NCBI GenBank assembly: GCA_003956705.1 | Contig: QZCP01000060.1 | Span: 1-64,000 of the forward strand | DNA length: 64,000 bases | Reading direction: 5' to 3' | DNA from: Brevipalpus yothersi | Lineage: Eukaryota; Arthropoda; Arachnida; Trombidiformes; Tenuipalpidae | Shown here: piece by piece, positions 27,401 to 37,591 of the stretch | Layout of the letters: each line of letters begins with the position of its first letter | How positions within the stretch are numbered: position 1 is the stretch's first letter | Made by a program: the position numbers and the translations under genes | The notes under the pieces: model-generated | Database searches by the model: none | Seen by the model: the letters and a program-made list of their open reading frames with translations, nothing else | What the model was told of the DNA's origin: nothing

Positions 27401-27816
27401 GTAGCCCGAAGATATTTCCTGGCGATGAAACTATTGCCTCTCGAATCAGATTTGAATCTGATTCTGAAGATGACAAGCCGATCTCTAATGGTAGCAAAAA
27501 AAATCGATCGAGGACTGTTCTTGACGACGACGATGATGAATTATCTAATGAAGTTGAAATGGAGGCATCCAAAGTAGCCGAAGGAAGTAGGACCATGATT
27601 GAGAGAGTGATCGACGAAGATATCAGCGAAGTTGTCCAACCAAATCGAAAAAGTACGCCTGAGGTGCCTCTAATCAACGAAGTCTCAGCCGAACAAATCG
27701 TTCCAAATACTGACGCTGATGCTGGTGCTGATGATGGTGATGATGATGATGATGATCAACCTCTTGTTAGTCGCAAGCGTAAGCGTCAAGTTCTCGATGA
27801 TGATGACGATGATTAG
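24445..27816 (+). CDS. timeout: Timeless/Timeout replication-fork protection protein
   Basis: One uninterrupted frame of 1,123 codons. The sequence follows animal TIMELESS (Timeout/TIM-1) rather than the insect circadian paralog. The N-terminal TIMELESS domain includes the YLERILVLLRNI region near residue 175 and the conserved RFKG.SYVVKNLKS segment near residue 315. The DETFYFWAAAFFMEYNRM and YRELLLYLINNF blocks follow. After these come a Lys/Arg-rich stretch (FNRRKKKAKK), the C-terminal region, and an acidic tail ending in RKRKRQVLDDDDDD. Family knowledge: TIMELESS pairs with TIPIN at replication forks, supports checkpoint signalling and cohesion, and acts in the nucleus. I chose ATG 24,445 because no earlier in-frame ATG exists and the alignment begins here. 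The absence of introns over 3.4 kb is unusual beside its multi-exon neighbours. GAT repeats near 27,715-27,760 encode Asp runs and may vary in length. Confidence 0.93.
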   Translation: MTNQKDLLLAEVSSTVDAMGYVDEKSGSYVINPDTCECLRELLKHLRNDNLHRGFIVLKHLGELNIVEQDLIPMVKLNLIGEDRAEYDKLHEFLIRLLVTLTYPAFIHFKEKHPTDAVEEQIYLTLNQHLRTYKIAFARDVKFWRVASDEMKRIMNQDYADITDSDLVYLERILVLLRNIVHVAKDELVLSHNALEDEDIHDDMINTLTDGGMMEIIVKMCAEPDFHQFAFHCLEVMSHLFKEQNPTYLATDDVQVDVNTGIKTSNRGSELLELQRIEREQRKINSCPYNRFKGASYVVKNLKSVSSKDLVIHKTVENPLQIDLNQGKQAARRPKNRRPMKGDNTFKSSRLGINYRTPFGKAKTSLRNFCTMFIAECYNPLMNYVKSCLEHNRAQENDETFYFWAAAFFMEYNRMSKSNSKFVEETISTDYLHYVHTILTHHVDMINQEKNEVKTWFRRLHVALRAYKELIMTIATLKSDADEFVIEQASAIRQRLLYDMDYRELLLYLINNFNEMKMSEIYLKDLIETNHVFLKMLEALSKKDTEIVVKTKKRFNRRKKKAKKPEEEGETGKAAEAGTDGGSREAGEAGKENGESAELIWSEIVDEVTAAVEGKIPLPQPEDDPEVLPYDPLSEKSRDEQKEEVMFRIHRLLRCRKAASAVSLYHHAREVYLEDGDNAFGTMDNSTEDDILALHEIIAIDSWPGIDKETDKEASEKAKENQDDLENQENIDPEKDESEPEENYKETKFDFPYFVQKYASSKTVKALVRCLKTFRTNSIQFNHSILKLCHRISWDCKQPVFFFQLSLFLIFKRCYEAPAGDKRYAELKSFGKYIISTFAKMAAGNDKLLMELLFWKTRKEVAEIEGNYVQPEKVPKESRKKRGPKSKSKDLVSDSEDEDKIDGDGDKTLKENGSNDSITNPEKEDEQQNNLDANDNDVDELDEIEKMYADLNRDDDALSDYDDFPSSQVLDKLHSTLIDAELTSQGSPKIFPGDETIASRIRFESDSEDDKPISNGSKKNRSRTVLDDDDDELSNEVEMEASKVAEGSRTMIERVIDEDISEVVQPNRKSTPEVPLINEVSAEQIVPNTDADAGADDGDDDDDDQPLVSRKRKRQVLDDDDDD

Positions 27817-29958
27817 TTGTATTCTCATTCTCATGAGATGTCTTTTAAAATATTCATCTTGACGAAAGTCTATCATGCATTTTCCTTTGTTGATTGAATT
27901 ATATCCTATTTCATTTTTATTACCTGATGAATCTCCTTGAATCACCAATTGTTGAGAAGAAATCATAAGCTCACAAGTTGCTGGAGTAAAATCAGTACAT
28001 TTTAAAACTTGCATCTCTCTCCGGCTATATTCTTATTTCAATTGATACGATTTATGGCACCGCTGAATGCAAATTCATTGATCATCGATCGACTCTCATC
28101 ATATTCGAAGACAATCTCACACGGATATTCTCACTTAAATGAAGGTTGAAACTCTGTAGTGTCCAATCATTAACTCAAAATCTCAGAAACATCTTGAAAT
28201 CAGTAAGAAGAGGAAAAGTCTTCAAGACCTGAACATGAAGAGACTGAGAGTAAGCTATGATGCGAATCGTCTTTCCATTGAAATGCTAAGAATTCCAACG
28301 TAATCCAGCATAATCGCGGTAATTAGTTTCAGGTGATGAAAGCCGATCAATCAGTGGCTTACCCCTCACGCCTTTCCGGTGATAAGCATCCTACAAAACA
28401 TTTTTCACGAACATGAACATGATGGTCAAAGTGAATTGCTTCAACACAAGCTGAGAAGATCGCAGTCCAATGAACTGCCTGGTCCTAATAATTTTTCTCC
28501 CAACAGGACAGTTTGAGCTCAATGCTATTTCTTATTTATTAGTATCATGTTATTCAGTCTGTTTCATGTGAAGGCTATGTTTACCTGACAAGAACCTTGT
28601 TTTGAAACGTCCTGACAGATATTTTGTTGTTCTCATACCTCGTGGTAATAAATGCACATTTGCATACACTCTGCATATTTTCACCACTTTAGGAGGGAAT
28701 TCACATCAAATCCAATAGAATATTTATGAGATGTCTCACTTATTAGTCATAAATTCATAAAAAGCGATAAAATAATAGTTATTAATATATTTTTACCATG
28801 ATTAGATTTTCGTGGTCATTCGATATACCCTTCTCACAGAGTTGAAAACAAAAACAGACCAGAACTCTTCCAGACATATTTCGAATAGTTCTCAGATCAA
28901 CATGAGATCATCGACTCTACAAAGTCCTTACCCATTTCTTCCAACTCACTCTCTACCTGTGTCTCTCTGTATTATCATGATAAATATAATATAGAAAAAT
29001 ATATCTAAAAGTATTCATCGATAGAGATGGTGTGAAGGTCATCCAAGTAGGTGGGCAATGGAGAAAATCTGATTTTCATGATCCTATTCTCATACTTAAC
29101 GGCTCTGGTTCGAATGTACTTAATTATATGTATACATCAAGTGGGAGAAAGAAAGAGAAAGAAAGAGAGAAAATAAAGATGAAGAGGGAAAATCCTATCC
29201 AAAGACATGAGACTGTATTGAGAGTCTGCTCTCGAATCAAAATGATTCATTTGGGCGAACTGAATGAAACACCTAATGTTTGGTCAATTAATTGACTCAA
29301 GCGTTACCAATTATTATCACCTGATAGCTAATGACGGAACCAGGTAAACAGTGGCAATTCTCATTGTTCATTTAGGAATAGGTGAAGAAAACTTTATCGT
29401 TCTTCCTTTCTCTCTTTCTCTACAACTGTAATATAGCGTTTGTAACTTTTATCCAAAAGTTTTGCCCATCGAATTTCTTCCATACCTACCTTACTGATTA
29501 TCTAACATTATCCAAATGATTCAGTGTGTTGAATTGAATTTTTTAACATCATCACCATCAAGGACATGAAAAACTTTTTTTTCCAAATGTGAATAAAAGA
29601 ATAGAATAGAAACAATTTTCACGTAATCCACTCAAAAAGGCCTCATGGTAAGCTTTATCCACTAGGTGAGATTGGCTATTCCTGAGGTGGACCACCGATC
29701 AAAGTTTCAAGGATTACAAGTTTTTATGAAATTTTTACCTTCTCTTCACCTCCATCGTTCTTCCTACTCGCACTCAAGTTACAAGTTATATCTCAAATTA
29801 TCTCAATCACAATTGAATCACAAGAGAGAATCGTTCAAATTATACTGGGGAAAAGCCGATAATCCATCGATGATCCATCACATTTTGATTGTCGATTGAT
29901 TTGAAACTTTTTCAACTTCCTCACCACAATTTCGATCAGTCGAGCATCCAATACCGCA
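27817..29958. other. Intergenic: timeless 3' flank and SLC43 copy 1 upstream region
   Basis: I see no supportable gene. A GC-richer patch at about 28,300-28,720 is open in more than one frame and has splice-like sites (see findings), but I could not identify a product. The last few hundred bases before 29,959 are presumably the 5' region of the transporter gene. Confidence 0.5.
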
Positions 29959-30488
29959 ATGGAAACACCGGAATGGAAGAAGCGTTTTATACTGATTTTT
30001 TGTCTATTCGAAAATCTAATATTCAGTGGAAATATTTACGGCTGGTCAGCATTGAACTTTATGCTAAAAGAGGAGAGAATATTTAGCAGCTATTGTGATG
30101 GTCGAGACAAGCAGATTGCTTCCAGCATTGACAATTTGTCTAATGATTCGTACATTGAATACAATTTGGAACCAGATCAGAATCCGTTTTCGTTTACCAC
30201 ATTCGAAGAGGTGAGTGTTGAAGGATCCTTTCTGAAAAGCAAAAATGCCAATAGTCATCATCATTTGTGTTTCCTAATTTTCCAAACTTCCTTGAGCACA
30301 CCACAAGCAAAATGTTACAAATTTTGGTTGGCCATAAATTGAGGAACTAGTTTGAATTATGTACGTATGTGTGTGTAAAGCTTCATTCTCATGGCCAGTC
30401 TAATCATTTGATCGAGAGAGAAAGTTTTGAAGAGAAAAAATTTATGTTTGTGGACATCCTTCATCATTGGTAGAAAATATTTAGGCTC

Positions 30489-30546
<58 letters not shown>

Positions 30547-33500
30547 ATTAACATTTGATAATAATCAAAGTGTGTATGTGTGTGTGTTAAATATCTATTT
30601 AACAATAAATCAGACAATTTTTCATCGCACATTTTTGAGGGACATTCCGGTACCGACGTTCTCGATCGTCGTTCACTTGTTATCATTAGTGTTCCAAACA
30701 TACTACTCCAAATTTTGTTTTACTACAAGTTCAAATGAGAGAGAGAAAGGTTTATCTTTAGTCAACATCATTCACATTTGGCACGAATTCTAATGCTTAA
30801 AACTGGCTGCACATGATAGCGTTCGAGGTTAATTTTTGTTCCTCACTTCGTTAATACAGTTCATTTGGTTCACCATCACCTACCTTGAGGATTTAAAATT
30901 ACTTTGTATTCGCTACATTGAATATGAGCATCAAGGATTCGGTTTTTATCCACAATTTTTCAATTTCGATCATGTATATTTGAACAAGCATTGTGTGGAT
31001 GTACATGCATGTATATGCTGGGATGCAATGAATTTTAGACATTTTTTTCCAAAATTTTAGACAAATTATTGAGATATGGTTCGAGAGCCGTGAAATGATG
31101 CAGTTAATTAGGAGAAGAAGATTGGGTACAATCAGGAATCACCAAATATGCATGATCGATGTTCGATTAAATTTTCAATATTCTCTCCATAGAAACATCG
31201 AAAAAATATGACAATACCCACATCAGGAGGAGAAGAAGAATACTTTCCTCTATGGGATTCCTCTGAACGAGATTTAATTCCACCTGAACATTCAAATGTT
31301 CGTCCATCATTCAGTTTAACTGGTGGTGATCGTTCATCATGGAATTCATCACGAAATTCATCTCACACTAAATCATTATTCGATCATAATGACGTTCCCG
31401 TATGTCATTTACAAGATAAACTTCTCAATCTTGCCTACACAATTGGAACATTTTTCAATGGTTTCACGGCTTTTATATGGGGTTTCATGCTCGATTATTG
31501 GGGCTTAAGAAAAGTTCGATTGGTTATCAAGTAAGTTGAGAATCATTTTTTGCTTCCAAACTTTCGATCCAATCCACCATTTATATTGATGATATTATCT
31601 GATAGCATGCTGTGTATCAACTTGAAACCATCTCTTAATACTCTCTTTTCGCAGCTTCTTCTTGACTTCTGGTAGCTTAATGCTGTGCTTCACTACACAA
31701 GGTGAGCTTTTTATTCGATTCTTGAATCATTTACATCATGATAACAAATTAGATAAAATTCCGACAAACGCCTTTTTTCGGAAAAGAAAAAGAACAAAAT
31801 GTACATGTATTCCGACTCTTCACGATCATCTCCAACCCTGAAGGCTAAATGGACAGCATTTCGACAGGATGAATATTTTTTTTTGAAAATGACTGATGAA
31901 AGTAGAGGAAGGTTTCAAGTCAATTTAGGAGGTGGAAGTTGTTGTTGTATCGATGATTTAAAGTTTTCCATCCATTGAAGACAAAACTTTCAACTAGCAG
32001 CCTTCAGGAACATTGATAGATAACTGGAATGTCATTGAGTTAATTTGTGGGTGATAAAAACTCCTCTATTCATCTCAATCAACAATCATTTAGCCAAGAA
32101 TAGATGAAATCATACCCTACAAGAAAGTATATATTTATAATCGTAATTTTGAGTATATGAGCCAATGATCACATCATATAATAGCTGAAATAATCCTGAT
32201 TTAAAGCAGATTTTCCATTGCATCATGTAAATACATGTTACAATTTGAATGGAGACGTTTTTTTCACAGAAAATCATTATAGAGTTATATTTTACCATCA
32301 GTTGGAAAGCGATTGCGTAATCACCAAGGATGAAGTAAAAAAAATTAATTAGTCTTCCAGAAACTTATCAAAATACCTGTTGATCTTACCTGCATTTAAG
32401 TTAGATGATGTTTAATCGTTATTGTCTCTTTTCGTTAATCAGATACATCCATGTTACTATTTCCGGCAATTGGTTTTCTAGCCCTTGCTGGTATTCCATT
32501 GAGAATAGCAGATATGGAAATAGCAAGCTATTTTCCTAAACATCGATCCTTTGTAATCACCTTATACAGTGGAGCATTCAGTGCATCGGCAGTCACTTTT
32601 GTGATAATGAAATTATTATGGTCCTATGGATTACCATTTCCATTGGTTTCCAGTTTACTGGTGATAGCTAGTTTAATAATGCTTCCGGTGACTTTTTTTA
32701 TGTTACCAAAAGATTTTATCGAAGAGCCTGAACATACTGAGGAAGATAATCCAACGATAACTTTCACTGAGGGACGTTTTTCGAAACGAATAAGTGAATT
32801 GAGCTTACCAGAACCGATAACTTTGGGAAATCTAAGATATATGAACAATTCTCGACCGGGTGCAAAGCAATCCGTTATATCGGCTCCTGATTTCGGAGGA
32901 AAAGTGAATCCAGCATTTGTTATGGAATCAACACATGATAAAAATTTTCCCAAAATCAATTCATCCACCCACAATTCGACTGCTCGAATAACTACACCAA
33001 ATCGAAATGTGAATGTACGCAAAACAAATTCTCCCAAGAAAAAGTATTCAATACAAAATCAAGCATTCTATGTACGTCGACCTTTCGATGATCTTCCAAC
33101 TCAATTTCGTCGAAGTTCCGATAAAGGTCGTCCAGCCAGTGTGATACCATTAAGAAAATCACTACTATCGTTACCTTTTTGGCTTCATCAATGGTGGTAC
33201 TCATGGATGGTCACTTATATGGCCATGTATGTTGGCGCTCTCAATCTGTGGCTATGTCGAGTGACAGCTGATAAAAGTGAAATCAGCTTTTTCACTAAAC
33301 TGTATGGCATAACACAAGTGTCTTCATTGATTATTGCACCATTGACTGGATTTTGGCTTGATAATCGAGTGAATAAAGCAAATGAGGAACCAGATTCGGC
33401 GGTAAGACGTTTAAAGCGGAATAGAGCCGGATTTTGGCCTCTCATGATAACATCTTCAACTCTACTTGGCATTCATATATGCCGTTTTTTCGATTCCAAA

Positions 33501-34153
33501 CTTGCCGTTCATGTGTCAATATTTTTGATCACCTTTCTGAGGGCTATACTAGTCGCTGTTGGATCAGCATTCTTGAGAATAAGGTTTGTATTGTGTGCGT
33601 GTTGATTGAATGTTAGTTGATTGATGAAGGCTATAATTTATCAAGGAAGCCTCTTTTTCTATGGTTGAAAAGTTTCTATTAGAGGAAATTACAATCTGTT
33701 GAAGGGTTGATCTATGAGTTTCCTTCTTTTCTAATTTTGAGTATCGTTCATGTCATTCATATACTTTAATTTTCTTGACAGATTCCCTGCTGAACATTAT
33801 AATAAGCTTCTAGGAATCACAAGCACTTCTGCTGCCATATTATCATTGTCACAATTTCCTCTGTTTGTGTGGGAAGCATCGATTCCTGATCATGCTATAT
33901 GGGTAAGTGATTAAAAATTGGTTTGGTATTAATCTCATTCTTGAGACCTTTTAGTGTTCAACTATCATTTCTTGACACCAAATTGATGTTGTCTAATTAC
34001 ATTATGAATTTTTTCTCTTCCCATCAACAGATCAATGTTCTCTGCTGTGTTTTTACTCTCATCACTTACCTGTATCCAGGCCTTTTGTTGTTTGACAAAC
34101 CTCAGCGTATAACTGTTAATCAAGGAAATTCATTTCGAAAAGGAACTTCTTGA
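29959..34153 (+). CDS. SLC43 family transporter, copy 1 (SLC43A3-like)
   Basis: Six exons assembled from splice signals: 29,959-30,210; 31,193-31,530; 31,655-31,701; 32,443-33,583; 33,782-33,902; 34,031-34,153. All are in frame and give 673 aa. It is a 12-helix major facilitator. Helix 1 starts at WKKRFILIFCLFENLIFSG, followed by GWSALNFMLKEE. Helix 2 carries LAYTIGTFFNGFTAFIWG, and the loop LDYWGLRKVRLVI matches the MFS DR.G..R motif. Helix 4-5 reads IADMEIASYFPKHRSFVITL, close to the SLC43A3 nucleobase-transporter pattern. SLC43 members are facilitative plasma-membrane carriers: SLC43A1/A2 carry large neutral amino acids and SLC43A3 carries purine nucleobases. The substrate here cannot be fixed from sequence. 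It is longer than human SLC43A3 because of an enlarged N-terminal loop and a long central cytoplasmic loop. A polyadenylation signal AATAAA lies at 34,257-34,262. A second copy follows on the same strand. Confidence 0.88.
30494..30543. repeat. (TC)n microsatellite in SLC43 copy 1 intron 1
   Basis: About 50 bases of TC repeat, about 90 bp upstream of the intronic block conserved between the two copies. Confidence 0.93.
30635..30890 (+). promoter_or_regulatory. Conserved intronic element, SLC43 copy 1 intron 1
   Basis: Two blocks inside intron 1 recur in intron 1 of the second copy in the same order. Block 1 (30,635-30,655) is identical over 21 bases and contains GGACATTCCGGTACCG. Block 2 (about 30,806-30,890) matches at roughly three bases in four and includes a TTCATTTG.TTC.CCATCA.C core. 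The sequence does not show whether this is an enhancer, an alternative exon or a splicing element. The ACATTCC word fits a TEAD/Scalloped-type site, which is only suggestive. Confidence 0.6.
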
Positions 34154-35636
34154 GTTCTCCTGCGTTTTGGATGTATTTTTAAATTTTATCAGAATTTTCA
34201 TATAGCTTGATTGTTAATTTCATCGATTTAGTTGATCTATTGAAAAATATAATAATAATAAAAGTTTCCAAAAGAATATTTTGTCGCTAATTTAATGGCT
34301 TAAAAAAATAATGCGACCAATAATAAGATATAAATATTGCATTTAGAAGAATCAAAATTCTTATCACAAAAAAACAAACTATTTTAAATTGATAAAATAC
34401 ACTAATTTTTGCAAACACACACAAAAATAACCTTCGTTCATGTGGAAGAGAGAGATAATTAGTTGATAAAGGAAAAAGAAAAGAGAGATAGAAAACAAAG
34501 GGTATACTAAGGTGTATTCAATTGAAGATAGGAACTCGAATTACCTGAGAAACCTCTTCTCAATCCAATTAGGCATGTCAATTCAAACAAATCAATTCAT
34601 TTCCATTTCCCTTGTGAACGGAAGAATTAATCTGGTGAAGTGTGGCGAGAAAAGGGATTTCTTCCGAAATTTGAGATCAGGCTCAGTGAAAGGCAAACGT
34701 TTAAGGGTGAATAGATTCAAGGTAATCCAATCAATCAGAACTTGAGATTTCAATCTTTATGTTGCCCTAAATGAGTGTAAATTAACACTACATACAGTTT
34801 ATTTATTTGTTTTGAATAGATCTATTTTGGGGCTTATTAATCGCTTAAAATCAATATCATTGACCATAACAGATCAATTATTTTTACTTGATGATCCATA
34901 ATATATATATATCAATTCTTTTTGCACTTTAGCCACTCCTATTCTCACAACATTCCACAGTTTGATTTCTCACCTCTCTCAACTATTGTTTCATTGATGA
35001 TATTTGACAATTTACAATCTACACAATAGTGATCTGGTTTCACTGAGAGCTAGTATATAGAATAGATTTTTCTGGCCATAACTCCAATATTCGTAATCTC
35101 TGCAATTCTTGGTGTGAGAATTTTGCACGGAGCTTACTATTTGATTCAAAAGACAATACAAAATGATGAAGCTAGCAACGATATTCCATGGGACGAAATA
35201 TATAGCGATAGCCTAGATACGCCTATGGATGCATGCTATTTCTGACCAGCTCACCCTAGTTACTGATAACAATTTTTCGCTTATTAGAAATATAAACTCT
35301 TGAACTTTATAACTTATGACGATTGATTTTCAAATTGGGCAAGATTGCTCACGCAAATAGGCCCTATTATTGCAATATTGTGAGTTTAAAATCGAAGCTC
35401 AATGAAATCATCACAAAACGGAAAGTAATGAATGAATGGTCAAATGATGATCAGTATATATGCCAGTAATTAAAGAGGATGGATATTCTCATAATATAAC
35501 ATGTCCAAACACTTTTCGATGACTTTGATCACAAACGAAAAATTTTCATTGCCAATCACATGCATACACCAGTAATTTTCTCGACTGAATGAATGGCTTA
35601 ATAGTTTCTCTCTCTTTCTCTCTATCTTCACTTGAT

Positions 35637-35637
<1 letters not shown>

Positions 35638-35685
<48 letters not shown>
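35638..35685. repeat. (GA)n microsatellite
   Basis: About 48 bases of GA repeat, followed about 75 bp later by a TG tract. Confidence 0.93.
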
Positions 35686-35687
<2 letters not shown>

Positions 35688-36971
35688 CGGGAAAAGTGGT
35701 CGACGGGAGAGTTCTGTACACAGTTTTGATTCAGTAAAATTCGGAAAGTTCTCAACCGTGTGTGTGTGTGTGTGTGTAAGTGCAAGTGGATGTGTTCATG
35801 ATGCCAAGAACGTAGATAATCCGGCCTCTCATGATCTCATAGAATTTCGAATTCTTCTTACTGGGGCCATTCTTTTGTTCGCATTCCATTCATTCCATGC
35901 TTCTTATTCAATTCTTACCATACTCCTTCCCTTTCTATCCCTTAGCTGTCTCTCTCCTCTCCTCTGTATTCTCAATACACTGGACTTTCTCATCAGCATG
36001 CAACACTTGTTCACATTCAAATATCGGTGTACAGTCTGATTATGATCATAATTTAAATCGTACCTCATACCAGTGATTCCGTTTCGTTCTTATTTTCATG
36101 CACATGCATATGGTTACTACCATCGTGAACATTCTGTTATGTAATTTGCGTAAATGGTGATTCTACAATTGTGTGTGTGTGTTTCCCTGAGTTCTTGAGA
36201 GACTTATTTCCGAGCTATATCAAGGATAATTATCGTACCAGACAAACGTGATGAGCATCATTGGAACAAGTGAAATTATTCGCCAAATATGCAACCTACG
36301 GTATTTTGATTGCAAATTTCAATTCAACTTCTGTAATCGGCCAGCCAAAACCTATTGCGTTACATAAAGTTAATCGAAGTCAGACAGATGTCATCATCAT
36401 AATTATCATCATCATTCGAACGCATCACTCAATTAGACACCAACACTTGATCTCATCTCATCTCATCTTCTTTTTGACTATAGTGGTTGAAATTGGAAAT
36501 AAAAATTGTCCAACAGGTAGGTTGAGAAACTTTTCTACCCTAAATACTGCTGTGTACTGAATATAATCAGACTCGAATTCTTCATCAGTTATTTTCGAGC
36601 CTCCCAAGTAACTTGCCACCCTTCCATCTCTCGAAAATGATACAAACGAACATCTCTAGTCGTTTTTTTCTTCCTCCTCGAGAAAGATTTCTCTATCTCT
36701 TCAACACCCAATCGTGCTGAAAATATGTAGTATTAAATCATTTTCATCATCCTCACAATGATCATTATCACAATTTTCGCTGATGGCTCAGGTAAATGCA
36801 TGAAGAGACACCTCGAAGTTGAATCGAAAAAGTTCTCAGAGGCGAAATAAAATTACATTAGGCATACAAGTTTCATTTCGATTTTCACTCTCTCTCCCTC
36901 TCTTTTCGCCAAGCTTCTTCCTCTAGTTACTGAGCATTATCTAACAAGCGATTAAATATCTTGAATGAAAT

Positions 36972-36975
<4 letters not shown>

Positions 36976-37014
<39 letters not shown>
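36976..37014. repeat. (TC)n microsatellite
   Basis: About 39 bases of TC repeat. Confidence 0.93.
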
Positions 37015-37019
<5 letters not shown>

Positions 37020-37591
37020 GGACTTATTTTCGGTGTGGATAAATGTGTGTATATTTTGAAGAGAAAAAGGGAAGAACTTGATATTGACGCAAGAGCGGAC
37101 AAGATCAACTCTTCTATGGCCTTCTTGATTTGATTCTCTCACTTTTCTTCACTTCATTCATTAAATTCTCTTGTCCTTCTTCTTTCATCCATCTATTGCT
37201 TCTCCTAGACGTTCAGTACCAATTTTTCATTCAATATTATGCCTTTTCTTCCCCAATATTCAACACTTTCGAAATGACATGAATATTTTATGATTTATTC
37301 AGAAAAACTTTTTTCTCTCCTTCATTTTACACTTACATACAAGCGTACATGATCACGAATACATGTATTTATGTATTCATACAGCGATTAGGATAAGCGA
37401 TAACTGATAAGCAATCAAAATTTATTTCCATTGCTTTTTCTTCCCTCTCAACTCTCTCTGTGTTGCCCATTTTTTTTGAGCTTTTTTCGATTATTTCTTC
37501 TTTTTCTTCTTCTTCATCTTCACCGCAAAGCCGCAAACATACCCGTAAGCAGCAAGTTTGAATCCGACTACTTTTTTGCTTCCGTTCGATT

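Larger units (their letters stand above)
34154..37591. other. Intergenic between the two SLC43 copies
   Basis: It contains the copy 1 3' UTR with its AATAAA, a (GA)n tract at 35,638-35,685, a (TG)n tract at about 35,758-35,777, a (TC)n tract at 36,976-37,014, and the 5' flank of copy 2. Several short open frames are present, but none has recognisable domains or splice support. No remnant of a third copy was seen. Confidence 0.6.

Noticed and set aside
36261..36560. 99-codon plus-strand open frame between the transporters
   Set aside because: It contains an Ile run from an ATC repeat and has no splice or domain support.
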